A stretch of 21,914 nt of DNA from Caloranaerobacter sp050286925 (GTDB lineage Bacteria > Bacillota > Clostridia > Tissierellales > Thermohalobacteraceae): positions 1 through 21,914 of the forward strand of contig NZ_JBFWFX010000024.1 of assembly GCF_050286925.1 (NCBI RefSeq). The letters are read 5' to 3'. Each line of letters opens with the position of its first letter. Position 1 is the first letter of the stretch. Positions 6,634-13,802 of the stretch are shown one piece after another. Made by a program: the position numbers and the translations under genes. The notes under the pieces are model-generated. The model saw only the letters and a list, made by a program, of their open reading frames with translations. It made no database searches and was not told the origin of the DNA.

Positions 6634-8016
6634 TTATTTGCCTATACAAAATTCCTCAAATATCTTATCGATAATATCCTCTGTTACAGTATCTCCCGTT
6701 ATTTGACCTAGATTTTCCCAGCAATCTTTAACATCAACTTCTATACAATCTATTGGCATACCCATTTTAATAGACTCGATAGCCTCTTCAATATTCTTTT
6801 TAGCTTTGATTAATAAACTCTTATGTCTAGCATTTGTAACTATTGTATTATCTTTTATTTTTACCTCTCCTGCAAAGAACATTTCTTTTAAAGAATCTTC
6901 TAATACTTCTAATCCTTCTCCTTTAATTATTGAAGTTTCTATTATCTTTTTACCCGGTAAGATTTTCTCTATTTCTTCTCTACTTACTACTAGAGGTAAA
7001 TCTATTTTATTTATTAATACTATTGCCTTCTTATCTTTAACCAGTTTAACAATTTCCATATCTTCCTCTGTTAACTCTTTAGACACATCAAAAAGTACAA
7101 TAACTAAATCTGCTTCTTCTAATAAGCTTTTTGCTCTTTCCACTCCTATTTTTTCAACTATATCTTCCGTTTCCCTTATACCAGCAGTATCTATTATCTT
7201 TAAAGGAATACCTTTAATATTTACATATTCTTCTATTATATCTCTAGTAGTACCAGGTATATCTGTTACAATAGCTCTATTTTCTCTAAGTATTGCATTC
7301 ATAAGTGAAGATTTACCAACATTAGGTTTACCAAGTATTACTGTTTTTAATCCTTCTCTTAATATCTTTCCTGTATATACCGTATCTAAAAGTTTTTCTA
7401 TTCTTTTTAAAACATTTTTTCCTTCATCTAGTAATCCTTCGTATGTCATTGTTTCTATATCTTCTTCTGGAAAATCTATATTAGCCTCTATATTTGCTAA
7501 CATTCTCAATAAAATCTCTCTAATTTCATTTATTTCCTTTGATAATCCACCCTCAAGTTGGTTAAAAGACACATCAAAACTTGAATCGGTTTTAGCTCTA
7601 ATCAAATCAATTACTGCCTCAGCTTGTGATAAATCTATCCTACCATTTAGAAAAGCTCTTTTTGTAAACTCGCCAGGCTCTGCAAGTCTAGCCCCATTTT
7701 CTAATACTATCTCTAAAATTCTCCTTACAGGTATTATTCCACCATGACAATTTATTTCTACAATGTCTTCTTTCGTATAAGTATATGGACCTTTCATGTA
7801 TACTGCTAATACTTCATCTATTTTCTTTCCAGTATCAGGCTCTACTATGTATCCATATGTTAATCTTCTTTCTTGAAAATCACTTAATTTTCTTTGATTT
7901 TTAGCTCTAAAAATTTTATCTGCTATTTCAACTGCTTTTTCACCACTAATTCTTACAATCCCAATACCTGCTTCTCCAGGTGCTGTAGCAACAGCAGCAA
8001 TTGTATCAAAATACAC
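6634..8016 (-). CDS. mnmE: tRNA modification GTPase MnmE (TrmE)
   Basis: 460 residues. K+-activated GTPase and partner of MnmG in U34 modification. The N-terminal folate-binding domain spans about 1-118, a helical domain flanks the G domain, and the G domain (about 222-380) carries G1 GKPNVGKSS (229-237), G2 TT (256-257), G3 DTAG (276-279) and G4 NKID (336-339). The C-terminal CIGK with Cys457 is the invariant MnmE signature. The start is GTG at 8016, supported by GAGGTGAG about 6 bases ahead; the protein then begins (M)YFDTIAAVATAPGEAGIGIVRISG, as in the family. It heads the mnmE-mnmG-rsmG unit and lies downstream of the jag terminator. Confidence 0.98.
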   Translation of the reverse strand: MYFDTIAAVATAPGEAGIGIVRISGEKAVEIADKIFRAKNQRKLSDFQERRLTYGYIVEPDTGKKIDEVLAVYMKGPYTYTKEDIVEINCHGGIIPVRRILEIVLENGARLAEPGEFTKRAFLNGRIDLSQAEAVIDLIRAKTDSSFDVSFNQLEGGLSKEINEIREILLRMLANIEANIDFPEEDIETMTYEGLLDEGKNVLKRIEKLLDTVYTGKILREGLKTVILGKPNVGKSSLMNAILRENRAIVTDIPGTTRDIIEEYVNIKGIPLKIIDTAGIRETEDIVEKIGVERAKSLLEEADLVIVLFDVSKELTEEDMEIVKLVKDKKAIVLINKIDLPLVVSREEIEKILPGKKIIETSIIKGEGLEVLEDSLKEMFFAGEVKIKDNTIVTNARHKSLLIKAKKNIEEAIESIKMGMPIDCIEVDVKDCWENLGQITGDTVTEDIIDKIFEEFCIGK

Positions 8017-8072
8017 TTTAACTCACCTCATTTAATTTATAGTTAATTAACTATTGGCTATCGACTAATATT

Positions 8073-8100
8073 AGTATACCAAATTAATCTTTGAACAAAA
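8073..8100 (-). promoter_or_regulatory. Possible mnmE promoter
   Basis: On the minus strand TATACT (8078-8073) is preceded by TGG, giving an extended -10 (TGnTATACT). A weak -35 such as TTTTGT lies 16 bases further up. It sits about 57 bp ahead of the mnmE GTG, just beyond the jag terminator. Between it and the gene is the perfect palindrome ATAGTTAATTAACTAT (8039-8054), of unknown role. Confidence 0.4.
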
Positions 8101-8103
8101 CAT

Positions 8104-8127
8104 AAACCCAGTATTAATACTGGGTTT
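8104..8127 (-). terminator. Terminator overlapping the jag stop codon
   Basis: AAACCCAGTATT (8104-8115) and AATACTGGGTTT (8116-8127) form a perfect 24-base palindrome. On the minus strand it is followed by ATGTTTTGTTC, a modest T-rich tail. The jag stop codon TAA (8116-8114) lies at the centre of the hairpin, so ribosomes finishing jag would cover it. It ends the rpmH-to-jag unit. Confidence 0.75.
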
Positions 8128-8764
8128 TTGATGTTTCCTTCTTATAACTAATTACTACTCTTCTAAATGGCTCTTCTCCTTCACTAAAAGTTTCTACATA
8201 AGGATTGTTTTGGAGTGTTGAATGTATAATCCTTCTTTCATTAGAATTCATTGGCTCAAGTTTTATATCTCTTCTTAATCTCTTTGCTTTAAACGCCATC
8301 TTTTCGGCTAGCCTGATAAGAGTTTCCTCTCTTTTCTTTCTATAATTATTAATATCTAAGAAAACTCTAATATAGTTCTCTCTTTCTTTATTCACAACTA
8401 AACCAACAAGATATTGTATAGAATCTAAAGTCCTTCCTCTTTTTCCTATCAAAATTCCCATATCTCTATCGCTTATATCTTCAATATCTATAAATAAACT
8501 CTTTCCTTCTCTTTTAATATTAGTACTAGCCTTTATTCCCATCTTATTAAAAAGCATCTTTAAAAAGTTTCCTGCAATTTCTACTGGGTCATTTACAACA
8601 GTAACCTCAACTTTAGCATCTTTACAACCTATAATACCTAAAAAACCTTTACTAGGTTCTTCTAAAACTTTAACAAGCACATCATCCCTATCTGCACCTA
8701 ATTCCAACAGAGCTTCTCTAACAGCATCATCAATCGTCTTAGCCGTTTTAACTATAGACTTCAT
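8114..8764 (-). CDS. jag: RNA-binding protein Jag/KhpB (SpoIIIJ-associated)
   Basis: About 216 residues. It has a Jag N-terminal domain (about 1-50, MKSIVKTAKTIDDAV and PSKGFLGIIG), a type II KH domain (about 65-150) with its GKRG loop at 107-110, and an R3H domain with R177-x3-H181 (ERRIIH) near the C-terminus. KhpB proteins bind RNA, pair with KhpA in several Firmicutes and influence cell elongation and division. The frame is open up to 8788, but the family start MKSIVK at ATG 8764 is one base after the yidC stop (TAG-T-ATG), with AAGGAGGAG about 10 bases ahead. This arrangement implies coupling to yidC. Confidence 0.95.
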   Translation of the reverse strand: MKSIVKTAKTIDDAVREALLELGADRDDVLVKVLEEPSKGFLGIIGCKDAKVEVTVVNDPVEIAGNFLKMLFNKMGIKASTNIKREGKSLFIDIEDISDRDMGILIGKRGRTLDSIQYLVGLVVNKERENYIRVFLDINNYRKKREETLIRLAEKMAFKAKRLRRDIKLEPMNSNERRIIHSTLQNNPYVETFSEGEEPFRRVVISYKKETSKTQY

Positions 8765-8765
8765 A

Positions 8766-9470
8766 CTAATTTGACTCCTCCTTAACATTACCTATAGATC
8801 TATTAATTAAGTACTGTTGTACTATTTGGAAAATATTACTTACAACCCAGTATAACGGAAGACCTGCTGGCGTATTTTTAGCAAAGAAAAACATCATAAA
8901 AGGAAACATGATAGTCATAGTTCTTTGAGTAGCCTCTGCCTGTGCATTTCCTCCTGCTGTATTCGTCATTTTGCTAGTAAGATATGTTGTAATAGCAGCT
9001 AAAATAGGAAATATCCACGGATCTGGATTATTTAAATTAGAAATCCAAAAAAATGTCTTATTTATAGATTCATATACAGCCTCACTGCCAAATATATAGT
9101 TTACAGGATCTTGTAACACCCTAAGAAAACCAAGAAATATAGGAATCTGAATCAATATAGGAAAACAACCACTAAAAGGATTTACATTATGTTCCTTATA
9201 TAACTCCATAGTTTTGATATTTAGAGTCTGCTGATCATTTTTATATTTATTCTGTAACTCCTTTATCTTAGGTTGAAGTTCCTGCATTTTTTTCATTGAC
9301 CTCATCTGTTTTAATGTTAGAGGTAATAAAATAAATCTTAAAATTATTGTAGCTATTATAATAGCAATAGAATATGCAGAAAATAATTTAGCATCAAATC
9401 CTAAACTATATACAAAATTATAAATAACCTTAACTAAAGCTCCTAAAGGTCTAGCAAATAAATCTATCAT
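8766..9470 (-). CDS. yidC: Membrane protein insertase YidC/OxaA (SpoIIIJ type)
   Basis: 234 residues. Inserts and folds membrane proteins, alone or with SecYEG. It has the short Gram-positive form without the large periplasmic domain. Hydrophobic segments lie at about 33-52, in the FSGCFPILIQIPIFLGFLRV region, in the ILAAITTYLTS region and in TMTIMFPFMMFFFAKN through YWVVSNIFQIVQQYL. The conserved groove arginine is R45 (IILRFILLPL). A basic coiled hairpin with MRSMKKMQELQPKIKELQ follows. No lipoprotein signal cysteine is seen at the N-terminus, unlike B. subtilis SpoIIIJ. The start at 9470 has AGAGGAGGTTATTG ahead of it. It lies between yidD and jag in the conserved order. Confidence 0.97.
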   Translation of the reverse strand: MIDLFARPLGALVKVIYNFVYSLGFDAKLFSAYSIAIIIATIILRFILLPLTLKQMRSMKKMQELQPKIKELQNKYKNDQQTLNIKTMELYKEHNVNPFSGCFPILIQIPIFLGFLRVLQDPVNYIFGSEAVYESINKTFFWISNLNNPDPWIFPILAAITTYLTSKMTNTAGGNAQAEATQRTMTIMFPFMMFFFAKNTPAGLPLYWVVSNIFQIVQQYLINRSIGNVKEESN

Positions 9471-9485
9471 TCAATAACCTCCTCT

Positions 9486-9695
9486 TTATTCCAACGGATC
9501 ATAACCTCCAGGGTTAAGAGGATTACATCTAATAATTCTCTTTATACTTTTAAATCCGCCTTTTATTAATCCATATTTTTCTATAGCTTTAATTGAATAT
9601 TCAGAACATGTTGGATAAAACCTACATGTTCTAGGTTTTAATGGTGAAATAAATTTTTGATACGTTCTTATTAAAATTACAACTAATTTTCTCAT
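9486..9695 (-). CDS. yidD: Membrane protein insertion efficiency factor YidD
   Basis: 69 residues, typical for the family. The sequence contains FISPLKPRTCRFYPTCSEYS, the signature YidD block with its conserved cysteines, followed by a third Cys in RIIRCNPLNPGGYDP. YidD is a small membrane-associated factor that assists YidC-dependent insertion. The start at 9695 follows AGGGTG at short distance. It sits 9 bp after rnpA and 15 bp before yidC. Confidence 0.97.
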   Translation of the reverse strand: MRKLVVILIRTYQKFISPLKPRTCRFYPTCSEYSIKAIEKYGLIKGGFKSIKRIIRCNPLNPGGYDPLE

Positions 9696-9704
9696 ATATA
9701 CACC

Positions 9705-10043
9705 CTATTTTAACAGTTTGGTTTTCTTAAATAAATGCATCATCGCACTCTCTATTTCCTTATATCCTTGTTCTACAGCTGTTTTTTTAGGTATAAATAC
9801 CAAATCATATCCTTGTTTCAGTTTATCACTATTCAACCTGTAAGCTTCTTTTATCAATCTTCTAACCCTGTTTCTAACTACACTTTTACCTATCTTTTTA
9901 GTAACAGAAAAACCAACCCTATTGTATCCTAAATTATTTTTAATAAAAAAAATTACCAAATATTTATTAGCATAAGAATCTCCATATTTATATACTCTTT
10001 TAAACTCTCTACTATTTTTAAGCTTTAGTTTTTTCTTATCCAT
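9705..10043 (-). CDS. rnpA: Ribonuclease P protein component
   Basis: 112 residues. Protein subunit of RNase P, which binds the 5' leader of pre-tRNA and assists the catalytic RNA. It starts MDKKKLKLKNSREFKRVY and has the RNR motif in VVRNRVRRLIKEAYR, with basic residues throughout. AAGGGGAATTACA precedes ATG 10043. It lies 57 bp after rpmH, with a short attenuator-like hairpin between the two. Confidence 0.97.
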   Translation of the reverse strand: MDKKKLKLKNSREFKRVYKYGDSYANKYLVIFFIKNNLGYNRVGFSVTKKIGKSVVRNRVRRLIKEAYRLNSDKLKQGYDLVFIPKKTAVEQGYKEIESAMMHLFKKTKLLK

Positions 10044-10077
10044 TGTAATTCCCCTTAAATATCCTGGAAATTAACAT

Positions 10078-10102
10078 AAAAAGGCCACTAATATGCGGCC
10101 TT
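10078..10102 (-). terminator. Short hairpin between rpmH and rnpA (possible attenuator)
   Basis: On the minus strand AAGGCC (10102-10097), a 10-base loop and GGCCTT (10086-10081) are followed by TTTAT. The 6-bp stem overlaps the rpmH stop codon. A partial terminator here would let L34 be made in excess over RNase P protein. The T tract is short, so read-through is expected. Confidence 0.55.
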
Positions 10103-10235
10103 ATGCTGTCAACCTCTTTCTGCCCTTTCTTCTACGTCTCTTTAACACATTTCTTCCTGATCTTGTACTCATTCTCTTTCTAAACCCATGCTCTTTCTTT
10201 CTCTGTCTCTTCTTTGGCTGATATGTTCTTTTCAT
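10101..10235 (-). CDS. rpmH: 50S ribosomal protein L34
   Basis: 44 residues: MKRTYQPKKRQRKKEHGFRK followed by RMSTRSGRNVLKRRRRKGRKRLTA. This matches L34 over its full length and is very basic. ATG 10235 is preceded by GAAGGGGGTG. It is the first gene of the minus-strand block and starts about 94 bp downstream of the -10 of a consensus promoter (10329-10357). Its short length makes it easy to miss in automated calls. Confidence 0.98.
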   Translation of the reverse strand: MKRTYQPKKRQRKKEHGFRKRMSTRSGRNVLKRRRRKGRKRLTA

Positions 10236-10328
10236 TCCAAATACACCCCCTTCAACAACTACTAAACTTTCTTTCCTTTATTTATATAAAGCATTGCATT
10301 TATCCAAAAAAAGCAGACACTACTATTG

Positions 10329-10357
10329 ATTATAGCCATATTATATCCTTATGTCAA
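10329..10357 (-). promoter_or_regulatory. Consensus sigma-A promoter for rpmH
   Basis: On the minus strand TTGACA (10357-10352), a 17-base spacer and TATAAT (10334-10329) match the housekeeping consensus perfectly at both hexamers and in spacing. It drives rpmH and probably rnpA-yidD-yidC-jag. It borders the DnaA-box region, so DnaA binding may influence it. Confidence 0.92.
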
Positions 10358-10380
10358 GGAATTAATGAATTTCCATATGT

Positions 10381-10786
10381 TAATAAATAATCTACATTTA
10401 TGTTGATCTTGTGGATATCTTTTTTAATATTGTTGATTATCAACATTTTTTTTGATATTATTATATAAACATGTGGATTATTTATTAACAATTAATAATT
10501 TTATACACAATGTGTGGATAAAGTTGTGTATAACTTTTAATTTTGTGGATTATAATTTTTTTAATTAGAAAAATACTATATTTATATTCCACATTAATTT
10601 TTTTATATCTTGTGGACAAACTCCAAATTTATATTTTATTTATTATTCACAATATATCTATCTACATCTTATTCACATCTATATATTTTCCTTGTGAATA
10701 AATAATATTCATTTATACTAAATCATTACACTATTTTTCTGTGGATAAAATTGTGTATATCTTGTATTATTTCATTTAAATATGTC
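10381..10786. other. oriC: oriC, upstream subregion with DnaA-box cluster
   Basis: Very AT-rich and placed where gene direction diverges. Perfect DnaA boxes (TTATCCACA or complement) are at 10513-10521 and 10740-10748. One-mismatch boxes are at 10410-10418, 10472-10480, 10501-10509, 10525-10533, 10544-10552, 10611-10619, 10643-10651, 10669-10677 and 10693-10701. TGTTGATTATCAACA (10431-10445) is a near-perfect palindrome made of two overlapping box-like sequences. This is the DnaA-loading and autoregulatory half of a bipartite Firmicutes origin. Confidence 0.92.
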
Positions 10787-10792
10787 TATAAT
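10762..10792 (+). promoter_or_regulatory. Possible dnaA promoter
   Basis: TATAAT (10787-10792) lies 24 bp before the dnaA ATG. A weak TTGTAT (10762-10767) is 19 bases upstream, which is longer than ideal. A perfect DnaA box (10740-10748) sits directly upstream, consistent with the autorepression known for dnaA genes. The -10 is good, the -35 is uncertain, and the leader would be very short. Confidence 0.45.
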
Positions 10793-10816
10793 CCTATATG
10801 GATAGGAGGAATATAA

Positions 10817-12151
10817 ATGAATTTAAATTTAGATGATATTTGGAATGATACCCTAAAATTAATAAAAATAGAACTAACAGAAGTTAGCTTTAACACTTGG
10901 TTCAAAACTATAGAACCATTGACTATAAATGACAATCAAATAATATTAGGGGTTCCAAATGAGTTTACAAAAGGTATATTAGTGGCCAGATATCTAACAT
11001 TAATCAAAAATGCCGTTAAACAAGCCACTAATAGAGATTTCGATATTAAATTTATAATTCCAGGAGAAGAAATAAACGATATTGGACAAACTATACAAAA
11101 TGAAATAAATGACACTTCTACTTCAAGAGCTCAATTAAACCCTAAATATACATTCGACACATTTGTCATTGGTAATAGCAATAGATTTGCTCATGCAGCA
11201 TCTTTAGCAGTAGCTGAGGCTCCTGCTAAAGCATATAACCCTCTTTTTATTTATGGGGGGGTTGGACTAGGTAAAACTCATCTTATGCATGCTATAGGTC
11301 ACTATATATTAAACCAAAATCCAAAAGCTAAAGTAGTTTACGTTTCATCAGAAAAATTCACAAATGAGCTAATTAACTCTATTAGAGATGATAGAAATGT
11401 TGAATTTAGAAATAAATACAGAAACGTCGACGTGCTACTTATAGACGATATACAATTTATAGCTGGTAAAGAGAGAACTCAGGAAGAATTTTTCCATACA
11501 TTCAATGCTCTTCATGAAGCTAATAAACAAATTATTATATCTAGTGATAGGCCACCAAAAGAAATTCCTACATTAGAAGACAGACTAAGGTCAAGATTCG
11601 AATGGGGTTTAATTGCAGACATACAGCCACCTGATTTAGAAACTAGAATAGCTATATTAAGAAAAAAAGCAAAAGTTGAAAATATACACGTTCCAAATGA
11701 TGTAATGCTTTATATAGCAACTAAAATACAATCTAATATTAGAGAGCTTGAAGGTGCATTAATCAGAATTGTAGCTTATTCTTCTTTAACCAATAGAGAG
11801 GTAACAGTTGAGCTGGCTACCGAAGCTTTAAAAGATATAATTTCTAACACTAAACCAAGAGAAATTAATGTAAAGCTAATAAAAGAAATAGTAGCTAAAA
11901 ACTTTAATGTAAACGTTGAAGATTTTGACTCTAAAAAAAGAACAAGATCAATAGCTTATCCAAGGCAAATTGCAATGTATCTATGTAGAGAATTAACAGA
12001 TTTATCTCTACCAAAAATAGGTGACGAATTTGGTGGCAGAGACCATACTACAGTTATACATGCATACGACAAAATTTCATCTGATATTAAAAATAATGCA
12101 GAACTAAAACTAAAAATTGAAAATATTATAAGTGAAATAAAAGGTGAATAA
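10817..12151 (+). CDS. dnaA: Chromosomal replication initiator DnaA
   Basis: 444 residues. AAA+ ATPase that binds DnaA boxes, forms a filament on DnaA-trios and opens the origin. Domain I is about 1-85, and domain II is a short polar linker (about 86-108, ending near RAQLNPKYTFDTF). The AAA+ domain has Walker A GGVGLGKTH (147-155) and Walker B LLIDDIQF (207-214). Domain IV has the DnaA signature GGRDHTTVIHAYDKI (406-420), which contacts the box. The start at 10817 follows AGGAGGAATATAA. It is flanked on both sides by DnaA-box clusters. Confidence 0.99.
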   Translation: MNLNLDDIWNDTLKLIKIELTEVSFNTWFKTIEPLTINDNQIILGVPNEFTKGILVARYLTLIKNAVKQATNRDFDIKFIIPGEEINDIGQTIQNEINDTSTSRAQLNPKYTFDTFVIGNSNRFAHAASLAVAEAPAKAYNPLFIYGGVGLGKTHLMHAIGHYILNQNPKAKVVYVSSEKFTNELINSIRDDRNVEFRNKYRNVDVLLIDDIQFIAGKERTQEEFFHTFNALHEANKQIIISSDRPPKEIPTLEDRLRSRFEWGLIADIQPPDLETRIAILRKKAKVENIHVPNDVMLYIATKIQSNIRELEGALIRIVAYSSLTNREVTVELATEALKDIISNTKPREINVKLIKEIVAKNFNVNVEDFDSKKRTRSIAYPRQIAMYLCRELTDLSLPKIGDEFGGRDHTTVIHAYDKISSDIKNNAELKLKIENIISEIKGE

Positions 12152-12383
12152 TCAACATTTATATGTTAATAAATTGTTAGTATAATGTTGATAACAATTC
12201 AAAAATTTTTTGACTGTTATTATGTTTATAATTAAGTTTTTTTACTAACAAATTATCAACAGTTACTATTCTGCATTTTTAGTTTATTTATTCAGTTATC
12301 CACATATTAACCTTACCTATTACTATTACTATAAATTTAGTATTTATATTTTTTCTAACCACTAAGAAGGAGGTTATCCACAA
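12152..12383 (+). other. oriC: oriC, dnaA-dnaN subregion with basal unwinding system
   Basis: The order is that described for the B. subtilis basal unwinding system: a perfect DnaA box (12296-12304), a spacer with CCTTACC, five DnaA-trio triplets read as CTATTACTATTACTA (12317-12331; TAG/TAA repeats on the complement), then an AT tract to about 12356. One-mismatch boxes are at 12186-12194 and 12253-12261. ATCAACAT (12151-12158) and ATGTTGAT (12185-12192) form an inverted repeat. DNA opening is predicted at about 12317-12356. Confidence 0.85.
12374..12382 (+). promoter_or_regulatory. Perfect DnaA box inside the dnaN translation start
   Basis: TTATCCACA lies between the AAGGAGG ribosome binding site (12367-12373) and the TTG start codon (12384-12386). 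A DnaA protomer bound here would cover the DNA that encodes the dnaN initiation region. It may be an origin box, a transcription roadblock for dnaN, or a by-product of sequence constraints. Confidence 0.85.
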
Positions 12384-13490
12384 TTGAAAATAAAAATTTC
12401 TCAAAAAGAACTAAATAGATGTATAAATATTGTCCAAAAAGCCATTACATCAAAAACAACTTTACCTATATTAAATGGAATCTTACTTGAAGCTGAAAAA
12501 AATACTTTAAAGCTTACTGGTACAGATTTAGAAATAGGAATAGAATCAAAAATAAACTGTGAAGTAATAGAAGAAGGTTCTATAGTAATTGCATCAAGAC
12601 TTTTTGGAGATATAATCAGAAAATTACCTAGTTTAGATGTTGAAATTGTAACTGATGAAAATAATAATGTTCATATCACTTGTGGAAATTCTAAATTTAA
12701 TATAATTGGTCAACCTTCTGTAGAATATCCACAATTACCAGTTGTAGATAACGATATTAGTCTAAGTATACCTAAAGATCTTTTGAAAAGTATGATTAAA
12801 CAAACTATATTTGCAGCTGCACAAGATGAAATAAAACCAATACTTACGGGAGCTCTATTAGAAGTTAACAATAAAAAAGCAGCACTTGTAGCATTAGACG
12901 GTTATAGACTTGCAGTTAAAGAAATTAATGTTAATAGTGATAATAATATAAAAGTTGTAATACCTAGTAAAACACTTAATGAAGTTAGTAGAATACTTGA
13001 CGATGATGATTCAGATGTTAAAATAATGTTTACTTCAAGTCATGTACTTTTTGATTTTGGTGAAACAGTTATAACATCAAGACTACTTGAAGGTGAATTT
13101 ATAAATTATCGTGATATAATAAGAGATGAGTATAAATCAAGAGTTAAAGTAAATACTAGAAATATACAAGAAAGTATTGAAAGAGCTTCATTACTTGCAA
13201 GAGAAGGAAAAAATAACCTTGTTAAATTTACTATATCAGATGAAAAGATGATAATAAGCTCCAATTCTGAAATAGGTAATGTCTATGAGGAATTGCCTAT
13301 AGAGCTTGAAGGAAATGACATTAAAATAGCATTTAATTCAAAATATATGTTAGACGCATTAAGAGTTATAGATAGTGAAGAGATAATTATGGATTTTGAA
13401 AGTAATGTAAAACCTTGTATAATGAGGCCTTATGAAGATAATAGTTACACATATCTAGTCTTACCAGTCAGATTAAACGAAAACCATTAA
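12384..13490 (+). CDS. dnaN: DNA polymerase III beta subunit (sliding clamp)
   Basis: 368 residues, normal for the family. Ring-shaped processivity clamp loaded onto primed DNA; partners bind through clamp-binding peptides. It begins (M)KIKISQKELNRCINIVQKAI and contains TLPILNGILLEAE and the C-terminal block PCIMRPYEDNSYTYLVLPVRLN, with the usual hydrophobic end. The start is a TTG, supported by AAGGAGG with a 10-base gap and by alignment of the N-terminus with the family; no nearby ATG would fit. It lies 232 bp after dnaA, with part of the origin between them. Confidence 0.98.
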   Translation: MKIKISQKELNRCINIVQKAITSKTTLPILNGILLEAEKNTLKLTGTDLEIGIESKINCEVIEEGSIVIASRLFGDIIRKLPSLDVEIVTDENNNVHITCGNSKFNIIGQPSVEYPQLPVVDNDISLSIPKDLLKSMIKQTIFAAAQDEIKPILTGALLEVNNKKAALVALDGYRLAVKEINVNSDNNIKVVIPSKTLNEVSRILDDDDSDVKIMFTSSHVLFDFGETVITSRLLEGEFINYRDIIRDEYKSRVKVNTRNIQESIERASLLAREGKNNLVKFTISDEKMIISSNSEIGNVYEELPIELEGNDIKIAFNSKYMLDALRVIDSEEIIMDFESNVKPCIMRPYEDNSYTYLVLPVRLNENH

Positions 13491-13496
13491 AATTTA

Positions 13497-13528
13497 AGAC
13501 ACCTAGTTTAAGGTGTCTATTAATTTTC
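13497..13528 (+). terminator. Hairpin after dnaN (weak terminator or attenuator)
   Basis: AGACACCT (13497-13504) and AGGTGTCT (13511-13518) form a perfect 8-bp stem with a 6-base loop, followed by ATTAATTTTC. It begins 6 bp after the dnaN stop. The T tract is interrupted, so partial termination before rlbA-recF is more likely than a full stop. Confidence 0.6.
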
Positions 13529-13557
13529 AAGGATATTAATTTCAAGGAGTTGATGGT

Positions 13558-13767
13558 ATGAAGAAAATAAAGATATATACAGAATATATAAAATTAGATC
13601 AACTATTAAAATATGCGAATGTAGCTGAAACAGGTGGACATGCAAAAATCTTGATAAAGAATGGCCAAGTTAAATTAAATGGAGAGATTATCCTTCAAAG
13701 AGGTAAAAAAGTAAAAAAAGGAGATATAATAGAGTTATCTAATGGTGAAAGTTATATTGTAGAATAA
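13558..13767 (+). CDS. rlbA: S4-domain RNA-binding protein RlbA (YaaA)
   Basis: 69 residues. An S4-type RNA-binding fold fills the whole protein: LDQLLKYANVAETGGHAKIL, then GQVKLNGE, RGKKVKKGD and IIELSNG. B. subtilis YaaA (RlbA), at the same position between dnaN and recF, has been linked to ribosome assembly. The start at 13558 has AAGGAG about 10 bases ahead. It lies 35 bp upstream of the recF start codon. Confidence 0.92.
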   Translation: MKKIKIYTEYIKLDQLLKYANVAETGGHAKILIKNGQVKLNGEIILQRGKKVKKGDIIELSNGESYIVE

Positions 13768-13802
13768 AAAAATGATGTTTCTTTCCTAAAGGAGTGCTTT
13801 AC

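Noticed and set aside
6806..7747. A 313-codon open frame antisense to mnmE, and smaller antisense frames elsewhere
   Set aside because: It lies wholly opposite a well-conserved gene, has a low-complexity Ser/Ile/Leu composition typical of the antisense of AT-rich coding DNA, and shows no recognisable domain.
13794..13802. Earlier GTG start for recF
   Set aside because: The GTG at 13794 overlaps the AAAGGAG ribosome binding site; GTG 13803 has proper spacing and gives the family N-terminus.
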